Shown here in pieces: positions 27,469 to 35,923 of a stretch of DNA of 64,000 nt (positions are counted from its first letter, which is position 1; every line of letters begins with the position of its first letter). The position numbers were made by a program, and so were the translations under genes. Source of the stretch: DASRAU01 sp035638075 (GTDB lineage Bacteria; Acidobacteriota; Polarisedimenticolia; Gp22-AA2); assembly GCA_035638075.1 (NCBI GenBank), contig DASRAU010000023.1:5855-69854 (forward strand), in the 5' to 3' direction. The notes under the pieces were generated by a model that saw nothing but the letters and a program-made list of their open reading frames with translations, was not told the origin of the DNA and searched no databases.

Positions 27469-28858
27469 CGGCGAAACGCCGGATGAGCCCGACGCCGGCG
27501 CGCAGCAGCCGCCGGACCAGCGGCTTCGTGGACGCCTCGCAGTAGACGCGCAGGACCGGCTCGGTCCCCGAAGCGCGGAAGAGGATCCAGCCCGCGTCGC
27601 CGAGCAGGAGCTTGGCGCCGTCGAGATTGTCGCGCCCCGCGACCTTGAGTCCCCCGAGACGGGCCGGTGGATCCGCCTTGAGCGTGTCGACGGCGCGCCG
27701 CCCGGCTCCCGGCGGCAGGTGCAGGTCGACGCGCTCGTATTCGTAGGCCCCGAACTCGGCCTGCATGGCCGCGATGCGGCGGCTCAGGCGCCGCTCGCCG
27801 GTCGCCAGCATTTCCGCCATCAGCAGCCCGATGAGGATGCCGTCGCGCTCCGGCAGGAAGCGCTTGACGCCGATGCCGCCGCTCTCCTCGCCGCCGATGA
27901 GGATGTCGTCCTCGAGCATCAGGCGCGCGATGTGCTTGAAGCCGATTGGCAGGTCGTGGAATGCCACGCCGTGCGCCTTCGCGATGCGCTCGGCGAGCAG
28001 CGTGTTGGCGAAGGTGCGGGCGATGCCGCCGCGCCATCCCTTGGTGCGCAGCAGGTGCAGGGCCAGGAGCGCGAAGGTCTGCAGCGCCGGGACATCGCGC
28101 CCGCGCTCGTCGATCACCCCGAGGCGGTCGCCGTCCCCGTCCAGGGCGAGCCCGAGGTGCGCCCTCTGCGCCACGACGCTGCGGCGCAGCAAATCGAGGT
28201 TCTCGGGCCGCGGCTCGGGCGCGGCCCCGCCGAACAGGATGTCGGCATCGCCGCGAATCGTGCGCACTCTCGTGCGCCCGCCGCGCACCAGGTCCTCGAG
28301 GATGCGCCCTCCGGCCCCGTGCATGCTGTCCACGACGATGCGCAGCGGGGCACGGCGGATCGCCGGCAGGTCGACCACCGAAACCAGCCGGGGAACGTAG
28401 GAGGGGAGGAAGGGATGGCGGCGCACGGGAACGCGGCCCACGCGCGGGGCGCGCCGGTCGAGGAGCGCCTCGACCCGCTCGGTCATCTCCGGCGGCGCGC
28501 TGCCGCCGAACGGGGCCTTGAGCTTGAAGCCGTTCCACTCCGGCGGATTGTGGCTGGCGGTGATGGCGATCCCGAGCGGGGCGGCCGAGGCCACCACCTG
28601 GCAGGAGACCATCGGCGTCGTCGTCGCGGTCTCGGGCAGGAGCGCCGTCAGGCCGTTGCCTTCGAGCACCGCCGCGGCGCACTCGGCGAACGGCCGGCTC
28701 AGGAAGCGGACGTCGTGACCCACCGGGACCGGTGAGGCAGTCCCCCCTTCCTCGTGAATCAGGTCCGCGACCGCCTGCGTCACGCGGCGCACGCCGTCGA
28801 AGGTGAACTCCTCGGCGATGATGCCGCGCCAGCCGTCGGTCCCGAAACGAATCGGCAC
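27464..28858 (-). CDS. Phosphoglucomutase/phosphomannomutase
   Basis: A 464-residue alpha-D-phosphohexomutase interconverting hexose 1- and 6-phosphates for glycan precursors. The phosphoserine loop is TASHNPPEWNGFK, the metal loop DGDGDRLG, the sugar-binding loop GEESGG and the phosphate-binding loop RASGTEPVLRVY. GTG 28858 yields the family-typical N-terminus PIRFGTDGWRG with a G-run just upstream; an ATG at 28945 would add 29 atypical residues. It is divergent from pgsA, and the start lies beside the pgsA promoter. Substrate preference is undetermined. Confidence 0.92.
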   Translation of the reverse strand: MPIRFGTDGWRGIIAEEFTFDGVRRVTQAVADLIHEEGGTASPVPVGHDVRFLSRPFAECAAAVLEGNGLTALLPETATTTPMVSCQVVASAAPLGIAITASHNPPEWNGFKLKAPFGGSAPPEMTERVEALLDRRAPRVGRVPVRRHPFLPSYVPRLVSVVDLPAIRRAPLRIVVDSMHGAGGRILEDLVRGGRTRVRTIRGDADILFGGAAPEPRPENLDLLRRSVVAQRAHLGLALDGDGDRLGVIDERGRDVPALQTFALLALHLLRTKGWRGGIARTFANTLLAERIAKAHGVAFHDLPIGFKHIARLMLEDDILIGGEESGGIGVKRFLPERDGILIGLLMAEMLATGERRLSRRIAAMQAEFGAYEYERVDLHLPPGAGRRAVDTLKADPPARLGGLKVAGRDNLDGAKLLLGDAGWILFRASGTEPVLRVYCEASTKPLVRRLLRAGVGLIRRFAG

Positions 28859-28859
28859 G

Positions 28860-28888
28860 TTGATCCCCCCGGGGGCGTGTGCTATGTT
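28860..28888 (+). promoter_or_regulatory. pgsA promoter with palindromic spacer
   Basis: TTGATC (28860-28865), a 17-base spacer and TATGTT (28883-28888) with a TGC extension form a strong promoter for the phospholipid operon. The palindrome CCCCCGGGGG (28866-28875) directly follows the -35, exactly as in the pilT promoter. It lies 8-17 bases upstream of the divergent phosphohexomutase start and doubles as that gene's G-rich ribosome-binding region. Confidence 0.7.
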
Positions 28889-28964
28889 CCGCGCCGTCGC
28901 GATCCGGCGGCGCATTCTACCGAAGCGACGCGCCCTTCCGCTCATTTCTCAAACGCGCCGAGGG

Positions 28965-29552
28965 ATGATCAACCTTCCGACCTGGATCACCATCGGCCGC
29001 ATCTTCCTGACCCCGGTCCTGGTCGTGGTCCTGATGACCCGTACCACGGCCCTCGAACATCTCAACGTCTCCTGGCAGATCATCGGGGTCTGCGTGTTCC
29101 TGCTCGCCTCGCTCACCGACTGGCTCGACGGCTGGCTGGCGCGGCGCCGCGACGAGGTGACGACCCTCGGCATCCTGCTCGACCCGATCGCCGACAAGCT
29201 CCTGACCTCCGCCGCCTTCGTGTCGCTGGTGGAGATCGGCGCCGCCAAGGCGTGGATGGTCTGGATCATTCTCGGGCGGGAGTTCGCCGTGGACGGCCTC
29301 CGGATGATCGCCTCGTCCCAGGGCGTGACCATCGGGGCGAGCGTCTGGGGGAAGTACAAGATGATCAGCCAGATCGTGGCCATCGTCCTCCTGATGTTCG
29401 GCAACCGCTACCTGGGACAGTGGGACCTGGCGGGCGACGTGGCCATCTGGGTGGTCGTCGCGGTCGCGGTCCTGTCGGCGACCGACTACTTCCTGAGGTT
29501 CTCGCGCCGGCTCGGGGTGGTGGACGGCCGCGAGGGATCGCGTGCCGGCTGA
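28965..29552 (+). CDS. pgsA: CDP-diacylglycerol-glycerol-3-phosphate phosphatidyltransferase
   Basis: PgsA (195 residues) makes phosphatidylglycerol-phosphate from CDP-diacylglycerol and glycerol-3-phosphate at the inner membrane. The CDP-alcohol phosphotransferase motif is complete in DWLDGWLARRRDEVTT plus GILLDPIADK, and several membrane helices follow. ATG 28965 gives the family-typical start INLPTWITIGRI. The gene begins a run of eight overlapping genes rich in phospholipid enzymes. Confidence 0.93.
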   Translation: MINLPTWITIGRIFLTPVLVVVLMTRTTALEHLNVSWQIIGVCVFLLASLTDWLDGWLARRRDEVTTLGILLDPIADKLLTSAAFVSLVEIGAAKAWMVWIILGREFAVDGLRMIASSQGVTIGASVWGKYKMISQIVAIVLLMFGNRYLGQWDLAGDVAIWVVVAVAVLSATDYFLRFSRRLGVVDGREGSRAG

Positions 29553-30258
29553 TCGACCGCGGCCGCGCGGCTTCGCCCGGCTGCGGCAGTGGTTCTTCAC
29601 CGGCCTCATCCTGGTGCTGCCGATGATGATCACCGTGTGGCTGCTGGCCGTGCTCGTGCGCCTCGTCGAGGGGGTGTCGTCGCCCGTGCTCCTCGCCGTC
29701 CTCAGGTTCGCGTGGCCGGTCTTCGGGCACGACCCGGTGGTCGTCGCCTGGGTGGTCCCCATACTCGGGGTGATCCTGACCTTCGGGCTCATCCTCGCCG
29801 TCGGGGCGTTCGCCAGCAACTTCGTCGGCCGCAAGGTGGTGGAGGAGTTCGAGCGCCTGGTGCTGCGGCTGCCGGTCGTGAAGGGGATCTACGGATCGGC
29901 GCGCCAGCTCATCGACGCCTTCAGCAGCACCAACGCCGCCTTCCGGCGTGTCGTGGCGGTCGAGTACCCGCGTCCCGGCGTCTACACCATCGGCTTCCTG
30001 ACCCGGAGCGACACGCAGATGGCGCGGGAAGGGGAGCCGCCGCTGCGCGACGTGTCGCTGGTGTTCCTGCCGACATCGCCGAACCCGACTTCGGGCTGGC
30101 TCGCAGTCGTGCCGAATGCCCAGGTGGTGCCGCTCGACATGTCCATCGAGGAAGGCGTGAAGCTCATCGTCAGCGGCGGGCTCGTCACCCCCGGCGAGCC
30201 GGGGCGCGCCGCGACCCCGCCCGCCGGCGTGACGGCGCCCCCGGTCGGAGCGCCCTGA
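29542..30258 (+). CDS. DUF502 family membrane protein
   Basis: A 238-residue membrane protein of the DUF502 family, with two long hydrophobic segments (about 15-45 and 65-95) joined by a Pro/Gly loop, then a soluble domain with the conserved PVVKGIYGSARQLIDAF and VFLPTSPNPTSGW blocks. Biochemical function is unknown. The GTG start overlaps the pgsA end by 11 bases and the stop shares a base with plsC, so it is likely co-translated with lipid enzymes. The C-terminal tail is Pro/Ala-rich. Confidence 0.85.
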   Translation: MPADRPRPRGFARLRQWFFTGLILVLPMMITVWLLAVLVRLVEGVSSPVLLAVLRFAWPVFGHDPVVVAWVVPILGVILTFGLILAVGAFASNFVGRKVVEEFERLVLRLPVVKGIYGSARQLIDAFSSTNAAFRRVVAVEYPRPGVYTIGFLTRSDTQMAREGEPPLRDVSLVFLPTSPNPTSGWLAVVPNAQVVPLDMSIEEGVKLIVSGGLVTPGEPGRAATPPAGVTAPPVGAP

Positions 30259-30863
30259 TGTTCTACTGGTTCGTGAAGGGGATCTTCTACCCGTTCGTGC
30301 GGCTCTACCTGGGGCTGACGCGCGACGGTCTCGAGCACCTGCCGCCGCGCGGCGCGGCCATCGTCGCGTCGAACCACGTGTCGTACATGGACGCGATCCT
30401 GCTCGGTTCGGCGGCGCCTCGGCCGATCCATTTCATCGTGCTGCAGTGGATGTACGACCTGCTCTTCCTGCGCTGGTTCTACTGGGGGATGGGGACCATT
30501 CCGGTGCGCGCCGGCCGCGACGCGCACGGCCTGAGGCAGGCGGTGCGCACCCTCCAGAGCGGGCGGATCGTCGGCCTCTTCCCCGAGGGCTCGCGCAGCG
30601 AGGACGGGCGCTTCGGCGACACCCAGCCGGGGGCGGCGCTCCTCGCCGCCCTCAGCAAGGTCCCGGTCGTGCCGGTGTTCATCGACGGCGCGGCCGACTC
30701 GATGCCGGTCGGCGGGGCGATCCCGCGGCCGGCGCGTGTGCACGTGCGCTTCGGGCCGCCGCTGCGCTTCCCGGAAGGGAAGGCCGGACGCGACCGCGAA
30801 GCGCTGCAGCTCTTCGGTCGGCGGCTCGAGGAAGCGATCCGCGCGCTGGGGCCCGCGGCATGA
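30258..30863 (+). CDS. plsC: 1-acyl-sn-glycerol-3-phosphate acyltransferase
   Basis: A 201-residue acyltransferase adding the second acyl chain to form phosphatidic acid. The catalytic HX4D motif is in SNHVSYMD and the substrate-binding FPEGSRS follows, with PVVPVFIDGA downstream. An N-terminal hydrophobic segment anchors it to the inner membrane. It overlaps both neighbours. Related LPLAT enzymes exist, but the operon with plsY, gpsA and pgsA makes PlsC most likely. Confidence 0.9.
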   Translation: MFYWFVKGIFYPFVRLYLGLTRDGLEHLPPRGAAIVASNHVSYMDAILLGSAAPRPIHFIVLQWMYDLLFLRWFYWGMGTIPVRAGRDAHGLRQAVRTLQSGRIVGLFPEGSRSEDGRFGDTQPGAALLAALSKVPVVPVFIDGAADSMPVGGAIPRPARVHVRFGPPLRFPEGKAGRDREALQLFGRRLEEAIRALGPAA

Positions 30864-32149
30864 GCGGCCACTCGACCCTGCCCGGAGGAGGCGCCCCGCG
30901 CACCGGCCCGCGGCGGGCGGAGACCATCGCCATCGGGACGGAGCTCCTGGGGCCCGACCGCATCGACAGCAATGGCGCCTTCCTGTCGCGGGCACTCGGC
31001 GCGCACGGCTACGAGGTCCGCTTCCGGACCGTGGTCGGCGACGATGTGCACGAGCTGGAGGACGCGCTGCGCCTGGCGATCACGCGGGTGGACCTCGTGG
31101 TCGCCACGGGCGGCCTGGGTCCCACGGTGGACGACCTGACGCGCGAGGCCGTCGCCGCGGTGCTGCGCCTGCCGCTCGAGGAGGACGCGGCGCTGGTGCG
31201 CGAGCTCGAGGAGCGCTTCCGGCGGCACGGCCGGCCGATGCCCCCGTCGAACCTGCGTCAGGCGCAGGTGCCGCGCGGCGCCGAGGTGCTGCCCAACAAG
31301 CTCGGCACCGCCCCGGGCCTGCTCCTGCGCACCGACCGGGCCATCCTCGCGCTCCTCCCCGGTGTCCCGAGCGAGATGGAGCGCATGACCCTCGATGCCC
31401 TCCTGCCGCGGCTCGACAAGACCGGGCCCCGGCGGGTGCACCGCATCATCAAGATCGCCGGCACCAACGAATCGGATGTCGATCACCGGCTCGCCGCCGT
31501 TCACAAGACGGCGGGGAAGGTCGGCTGGACCATCCTCGCCGGCGCGGGACAGATCGAGATCCACCTGACCGAATGGACAACGCCCAGAGGGAAGGCCACC
31601 GAGATCGAGCGTCTCGACGCCGGGATCGCCGCGGTGCTCGGCGACGACGTCTTCGGCCGCAACGAGGACACGCTCGAAGAAGTCGTCGGCCGGCTGCTGG
31701 TGTCGCGCCGGCACACCGTCGCCGCGGCGGAGTCGATCACCGGCGGACGGATCGCGCGGCGCTTCACGGCGGTGCCCGGGGCCTCGAACTGGTTCGCCGG
31801 GGGCGGCGTCGTCTACACGGACGCGGCGAAGCGGGTGCTCGCTGATCTCGACGCCGCGATCCTCGAGCGCCACGGCGCCGTCTCCGCCGAGGCGGCGATC
31901 GGCCTGGCGGAGGGCATCCGCCGGCGGCTGGGCGCGGACTGGGGGATCGCGACCACCGGCTTCGCCGGGCCCGCGGGGCATCGAGATACACACCCACCCG
32001 GCACCGTCATCCTCGGCGTGGCCGGACCGGACGGCTCCTCGTCGCGGCGCCTGTTGCTTCCGGGAACGAGGACGGTGGTGCAGGCCCGCGCCGCGCAGGC
32101 GGCCCTCGATCTCCTGCGGCGCGAGTTGCTGCGGGCGGCGGGGAAGTGA
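30860..32149 (+). CDS. cinA: CinA: competence/damage-inducible protein with NMN amidase domain
   Basis: A 429-residue protein with an N-terminal molybdopterin-binding-like domain (AIGTELLGPDRIDSNGAFL, VVATGGLGPTVDDLTREAV), known in homologues as an ADP-ribose pyrophosphatase, and a C-terminal PncC nicotinamide mononucleotide deamidase domain (AAAESITGGRIARRFTAVPGAS). It probably functions in pyridine nucleotide salvage. ATG 30860 overlaps plsC by four bases, and the stop overlaps the next GTG. Confidence 0.92.
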   Translation: MSGHSTLPGGGAPRTGPRRAETIAIGTELLGPDRIDSNGAFLSRALGAHGYEVRFRTVVGDDVHELEDALRLAITRVDLVVATGGLGPTVDDLTREAVAAVLRLPLEEDAALVRELEERFRRHGRPMPPSNLRQAQVPRGAEVLPNKLGTAPGLLLRTDRAILALLPGVPSEMERMTLDALLPRLDKTGPRRVHRIIKIAGTNESDVDHRLAAVHKTAGKVGWTILAGAGQIEIHLTEWTTPRGKATEIERLDAGIAAVLGDDVFGRNEDTLEEVVGRLLVSRRHTVAAAESITGGRIARRFTAVPGASNWFAGGGVVYTDAAKRVLADLDAAILERHGAVSAEAAIGLAEGIRRRLGADWGIATTGFAGPAGHRDTHPPGTVILGVAGPDGSSSRRLLLPGTRTVVQARAAQAALDLLRRELLRAAGK

Positions 32150-32718
32150 GGCTGTTCGTGGCCGCGGAGATACCCGACGAGGTCCGCGAGCGGCTCGCCG
32201 ACTGTCAGAAGCGGCTCCGGGATCTGCCGCTGCCGCTGCGCTGGACGCGCCCGGAGGGGATCCACGTGACGTTTTTCTTCCTGGGCGAAACGCCGGAGAC
32301 GCGCGTGACCGCGGTCGTTGACGCGATCGCGCCGGTGGCCGCGGGCGCCGCTTCGTTCCGGCTCGAAGCGCTCGGGGTCCACACCTTTCCGGGTCACGGG
32401 CGCCCGCGCGTCCTCGTCTTCGGCCTGCGCGGCGACCTCGAGACCGCCGCCCGGCTCAAGCGCGGTCTCGACGGCGCGCTTCAGGAGATTGGCTTCACCC
32501 CCGACGATCGACCGTTCCGCCCGCATCTCACGCTGGCGCGCACCAGGGAGGGACGTGCCGGCGACTGGAAGACGCCGCTGGCGCGGGAGGCGGAGGCCGA
32601 GGGAGGCGCCTTCGAAGTGCACCATCTCGTCCTCTTCGAGAGCCGCCTCGGCCCCGGCGGTTCGCAGTATCGCGCCCTGCAGGAGTTCCCGCTGGGCCAG
32701 GAGCGCCGGACGGCATGA
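32146..32718 (+). CDS. thpR: RNA 2',3'-cyclic phosphodiesterase (LigT/ThpR family)
   Basis: A 190-residue 2H phosphoesterase. Both HxTx motifs are present: HVTFFFLG and HLTLAR. Homologues hydrolyse 2',3'-cyclic phosphate RNA ends to 2'-phosphates. The GTG start gives MRLFVAAEIP, the family-typical N-terminus, and overlaps the cinA stop; the gene is followed by plsY with the same four-base overlap. The cinA-thpR adjacency is common in bacteria. Confidence 0.9.
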   Translation: MRLFVAAEIPDEVRERLADCQKRLRDLPLPLRWTRPEGIHVTFFFLGETPETRVTAVVDAIAPVAAGAASFRLEALGVHTFPGHGRPRVLVFGLRGDLETAARLKRGLDGALQEIGFTPDDRPFRPHLTLARTREGRAGDWKTPLAREAEAEGGAFEVHHLVLFESRLGPGGSQYRALQEFPLGQERRTA

Positions 32719-33317
32719 GCGGTGACGCGCTCGCCGCGGTGACGGGCTTCCTGCTCGGTTCGATTCCCTTCTCGTACCTCCTGGCGCGGGTGTTCGGAGG
32801 GCTCGACATCCGCGCCGTCGGCAGTGGCAATGTCGGAGCGACCAATGTCGCCCGCTTCGCCGGCTGGCGGCTCGGTGTCATCGCGCTGCTCCTCGACGCG
32901 GCGAAAGGGGCCGCGGCGGCGTTCGCCGGCCGCAGCTTCACGGATCCGGAGCACGCCACGACGGCCGGCGCCATCGCCGGCGGCGCCGCGATTCTCGGCC
33001 ACGTCTTCACGCCGTGGCTCGGCTTCCGCGGCGGCAAAGGGGTCGCGACCGGCGCCGGGGCCTTCTCCGTCCTGGCTCCGATGGCGCTGGGGATCGCGCT
33101 GGCTTCCTTCGCCGCCGCCGTGGCGCTGAGCCGGATGATCTCGCTCGGCTCGGTGAGCGCCGCGGTCATGCTGCCGATCGCGGCCCTTGGACTGCGGCTT
33201 CCGGTGCCCGTCGTTGTTCTCGCGTTCGGCGCGGGCATCCTGATCCTGTTCACGCACCGAACCAACATCGGCCGCATGCTACAGAAGGCCGAGCCCCGGA
33301 TCGGGAGCCGCGCGTGA
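32715..33317 (+). CDS. plsY: Acyl phosphate:glycerol-3-phosphate acyltransferase PlsY
   Basis: PlsY (200 residues) transfers an acyl group from acyl phosphate to glycerol-3-phosphate, the first committed step of phospholipid synthesis. It is a multi-span inner-membrane protein with motif 1 GSIPFSYLLARV, motif 2 VGSGNVGATNVAR and motif 3 FRGGKGVATGAGAF. Immediately downstream, gpsA makes its substrate. The partner plsX is not in the window. Confidence 0.95.
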   Translation: MSGDALAAVTGFLLGSIPFSYLLARVFGGLDIRAVGSGNVGATNVARFAGWRLGVIALLLDAAKGAAAAFAGRSFTDPEHATTAGAIAGGAAILGHVFTPWLGFRGGKGVATGAGAFSVLAPMALGIALASFAAAVALSRMISLGSVSAAVMLPIAALGLRLPVPVVVLAFGAGILILFTHRTNIGRMLQKAEPRIGSRA

Positions 33318-34333
33318 GCGGGGCTTCGGGGTCCGGCGCCGGCCGCGCCGCCGTCCTGGGAGCGGGATCGTGGGGGACCGCGCTCGCGATCCATCTTGCG
33401 CGCTCCGGCGTCGACACGATCCTGTGGGCGCGGCGCGCCGCGTGCGCCGCCGACCTGAAGCGCGACCGCGTGAACACGGCGTACCTGTCCGGCTGTCCCT
33501 TCCCGGACGGCCTCCAGACCACGGCCGATCTCGCCGAGGCGCTCGCGGGATGCCGGCTGGTGATCTTCGTCGCGCCGGCGCAGGCGAGCCGGACTCTCTT
33601 CCGCGCTGCGGAGGCGCATCTCGACCCTGCAGCCGATCGTGTCGTGGCGTCCAAGGGGATCGAAGAGGGGAGCGGCCTGCGACTCGACGAGGTGATGCGG
33701 CAGGAAGCCCCGTCGGCCCCGCCCTGCGCCATTCTCTCCGGTCCCTCCTTCGCCCAGGAGCTGGCGCAGGGGCAGCCGACCGCCGTCGTGGTCGCCTCGT
33801 CGGACGAGGCGGTCGCCCTGCGGGTGCAGGAGCAGGTCACGGCCGGCTCGTTCCGCCTCTACCGCAACCGCGATCCCGTCGGCGTCGCCCTCGGGGGAGC
33901 GCTGAAGAACGTCATGGCGCTCGCCACCGGCATCGCCGAGGGCACCGGTCTCGGCCTGAACACGCGCGCGGCGCTCTTGACCCGTGGCCTCGCCGAGATG
34001 ACGCGGCTCGGTGTCGCCGCCGGCGGCAGCGCCGGGACGTTTGCCGGCCTCGCCGGCCTGGGGGATCTGGTCCTGACCTGCACCGGGGGACTGAGCCGCA
34101 ACCGATCGCTCGGCATCGAGATTGGCCGCGGCCGGCCGCTCAAGGAGCTGCTCGCCGAAAGACGCACCGTCGCCGAAGGCGTGGCGACGACGCGCGCCAC
34201 CCTCGCCCTCGCGGCGCGCCACGGGGTCGAGATGCCGATCGCGTCGCAGGTGCGCGACGTCCTCGACGGCCGCCGATCCGCCGCCGAGGCGGTGCGGGAC
34301 CTGCTGTCGCGACCTTTGAAGGAGGAGGCATGA
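33314..34333 (+). CDS. gpsA: Glycerol-3-phosphate dehydrogenase [NAD(P)+]
   Basis: GpsA (339 residues) reduces dihydroxyacetone phosphate to glycerol-3-phosphate for lipid synthesis. The Rossmann motif is AVLGAGSWGTALAIHLA; the catalytic Lys lies in GGALKNVMALATGIAEG; LSGPSFAQELAQGQPTAV and GLAGLGDLVLTCTGGLSRNR are further signatures. The GTG start overlaps plsY by four bases. Placement directly after plsY suggests coordinated supply of glycerol-3-phosphate. Confidence 0.95.
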   Translation: MSGASGSGAGRAAVLGAGSWGTALAIHLARSGVDTILWARRAACAADLKRDRVNTAYLSGCPFPDGLQTTADLAEALAGCRLVIFVAPAQASRTLFRAAEAHLDPAADRVVASKGIEEGSGLRLDEVMRQEAPSAPPCAILSGPSFAQELAQGQPTAVVVASSDEAVALRVQEQVTAGSFRLYRNRDPVGVALGGALKNVMALATGIAEGTGLGLNTRAALLTRGLAEMTRLGVAAGGSAGTFAGLAGLGDLVLTCTGGLSRNRSLGIEIGRGRPLKELLAERRTVAEGVATTRATLALAARHGVEMPIASQVRDVLDGRRSAAEAVRDLLSRPLKEEA

Positions 34334-35121
34334 TCGACCTGCACAACCACCTGCTCCCCGGCATCGACGACGGGGCGAAGCAGCTCGAGGAGACGCTCGA
34401 GTTCCTCCGCATCGCCGGCCGCGACGGCATCACCGCCGTCACCGCCACGCCGCACATGAAGCCCGGCGTGTACGACAACACCCGGGCCGCCATCTTCGAG
34501 AGCATCGCGAAGGTGAAGCAGGCGGCGCGCGGCGACGAGGCGGAGAAGGTCGAGCTCCTGCCCGGCGCCGAGGTCTATTTCACCGCCGACGTCGTGCAGC
34601 GCGCGAAAGCAGGGGATCTGATGACGGTCGCCGACCGCGGCAAGTACATGCTCCTCGAGCTGCCGTACCAGCAGATACCGATGAAGGTGGACGACACCAT
34701 CTTCCAGCTCCGCCTGCTCGGCATCACGCCGATCATGGCGCACCCCGAGCGCGTGGCGTATTACCTGGAGGACTTCGAGCGCGTCGCCGCGTCGGTGCGT
34801 CTCGGAGCCCTGACCCAGGTGACCGGCAATTCCATCACCGGCCGGTTCGGCAACAAGGCGCGCGATTTCGCCGTGCGCATGCTGGAGCGGAACCTCATCC
34901 ACATCCTCGCCTCCGACAGCCACGACGTCCGCTACCGTCCCCCCACCCTCTCGGACGCCCGCGACGCCGTCGCCAGGCTCGTTGGCGCCCCCATCGCCCG
35001 GCGCCTCGTCGAAGACAACCCGGCCGCCATCCTGGCCGGCCAGGAAATCGCCTCCGACCCGGAGCCCCCGGCCCCCCCCACCCGCCGGGGCCTCTTCTCC
35101 CGCCTCTTCAAGCGGTCCTGA
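34330..35121 (+). CDS. CpsB/YwqE-type PHP tyrosine phosphatase
   Basis: A 263-residue PHP-fold metal-dependent phosphatase of the CpsB/YwqE family, which dephosphorylates bacterial tyrosine kinases controlling capsule or exopolysaccharide export. Metal-binding motifs are MIDLHNHLLPGIDDGA, ATPHMKPGVY, AHPERVAYY and SDSHDVRYRPPTL. The ATG follows a strong GGAGGAGG site and overlaps gpsA by four bases. No tyrosine kinase gene is in the window. The C-terminal Pro-rich, basic tail is unusual. Confidence 0.85.
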   Translation: MIDLHNHLLPGIDDGAKQLEETLEFLRIAGRDGITAVTATPHMKPGVYDNTRAAIFESIAKVKQAARGDEAEKVELLPGAEVYFTADVVQRAKAGDLMTVADRGKYMLLELPYQQIPMKVDDTIFQLRLLGITPIMAHPERVAYYLEDFERVAASVRLGALTQVTGNSITGRFGNKARDFAVRMLERNLIHILASDSHDVRYRPPTLSDARDAVARLVGAPIARRLVEDNPAAILAGQEIASDPEPPAPPTRRGLFSRLFKRS

Positions 35122-35125
35122 GGGA

Positions 35126-35153
35126 GGGGACCGGGCCCCGCAAGTCCCCGTTT
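35126..35153 (+). terminator. Possible terminator of the phospholipid operon
   Basis: GGGGAC (35126-35131) and GTCCCC (35144-35149) form a six-pair stem with a 12-base GC-rich loop, followed by GTTT. It lies right after the PHP phosphatase and touches the next promoter's -35. The T run is short, so efficiency is doubtful. Confidence 0.4.
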
Positions 35154-35179
35154 ACAAAAGCCTTACGGATCAATAAAAT
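35151..35179 (+). promoter_or_regulatory. Promoter of the TPR-ftsY-rib unit
   Basis: TTTACA (35151-35156) and TAAAAT (35174-35179) are spaced by 17 bases, one of the best promoters in the window. The predicted start near 35186 leaves the GGGGG ribosome-binding site (35193-35197) within the leader. Confidence 0.72.
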
Positions 35180-35203
35180 GGCGGGTCCTCAAGGGGGAAA
35201 AGT

Positions 35204-35923
35204 GTGCCCGTGATGCGGATCGGAAGGACAAGCGATGCGCGTGCAGACGTGCGGCCGCTTCTAGCGGCCCTCCTGGCCCTCGGCCTTCTGGCCGGAGGGA
35301 CGGCGTGTTCTTCGTCGGGGACGCAGGCGGTGCAGGCGGACGAAAGCAACCGCTTCCTGCGTCTCGCGATGGTCCAGATGGAGCAGGGACAGACCTCCCA
35401 GGCCCTGGAATCGGCCAAGGAGGCCGTCAAGCGCGACCCGAAGAACGCCGAGGCGCACCACTACCTCGGGCTCATCCACATGAACCTCAGCGAGTACGAC
35501 CAGGCGATCGACCACCTCCAGCAGGCGGTGAAGATCGATCCGCACTTCACCGACGCCCACAACGTCCTCGGCGTCCTGTACCGCGAGACCAAGCAGTACG
35601 ACAAGGCGCTGAAGGAATTCCAGGCGGCGCTGACCGACAAGACGTACCGCACCCCCGAGAAGATCCAGCTGAACCTGGGCAACCTCTATCTCGACCAGGG
35701 GGTCCTCTCGGAGGCGCAGCGCTCCTTCCAGAAGGCGGTCGAGCTCAACCCGAAGTACCTGCTCGGCTACATCGGGCTCGGGACGGCCTACCAGAAGATG
35801 GGCAAGCCCGACCTCGCCAGCGCCCAGTTCAAGAAGGTGCTGGAGCTGTCGCCGACCGGTCCCGAGGCGGAGAAGGCGAAGCAGCTCCTCTCGACGAGCA
35901 GCGGAGCGCGGAGCGGCTCGTGA
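35204..35923 (+). CDS. Exported TPR protein, probable lipoprotein
   Basis: A 239-residue protein with an N-terminal export signal ending LLAGGTACSSS, probably a lipoprotein although the residue three before Cys is Gly, not Leu. About five TPR units follow (AEAHHYLGLIHMNLSEYDQAI, AHNVLGVLYRETKQYDKAL and similar), resembling the pilus-assembly PilF/Tgl type. GTG 35204 is six bases after GGGGG; in-frame GTG 35210 and ATG 35213 are alternatives. It overlaps ftsY by four bases. A PilF-like pilotin role is possible but not shown. Confidence 0.75.
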   Translation: MPVMRIGRTSDARADVRPLLAALLALGLLAGGTACSSSGTQAVQADESNRFLRLAMVQMEQGQTSQALESAKEAVKRDPKNAEAHHYLGLIHMNLSEYDQAIDHLQQAVKIDPHFTDAHNVLGVLYRETKQYDKALKEFQAALTDKTYRTPEKIQLNLGNLYLDQGVLSEAQRSFQKAVELNPKYLLGYIGLGTAYQKMGKPDLASAQFKKVLELSPTGPEAEKAKQLLSTSSGARSGS

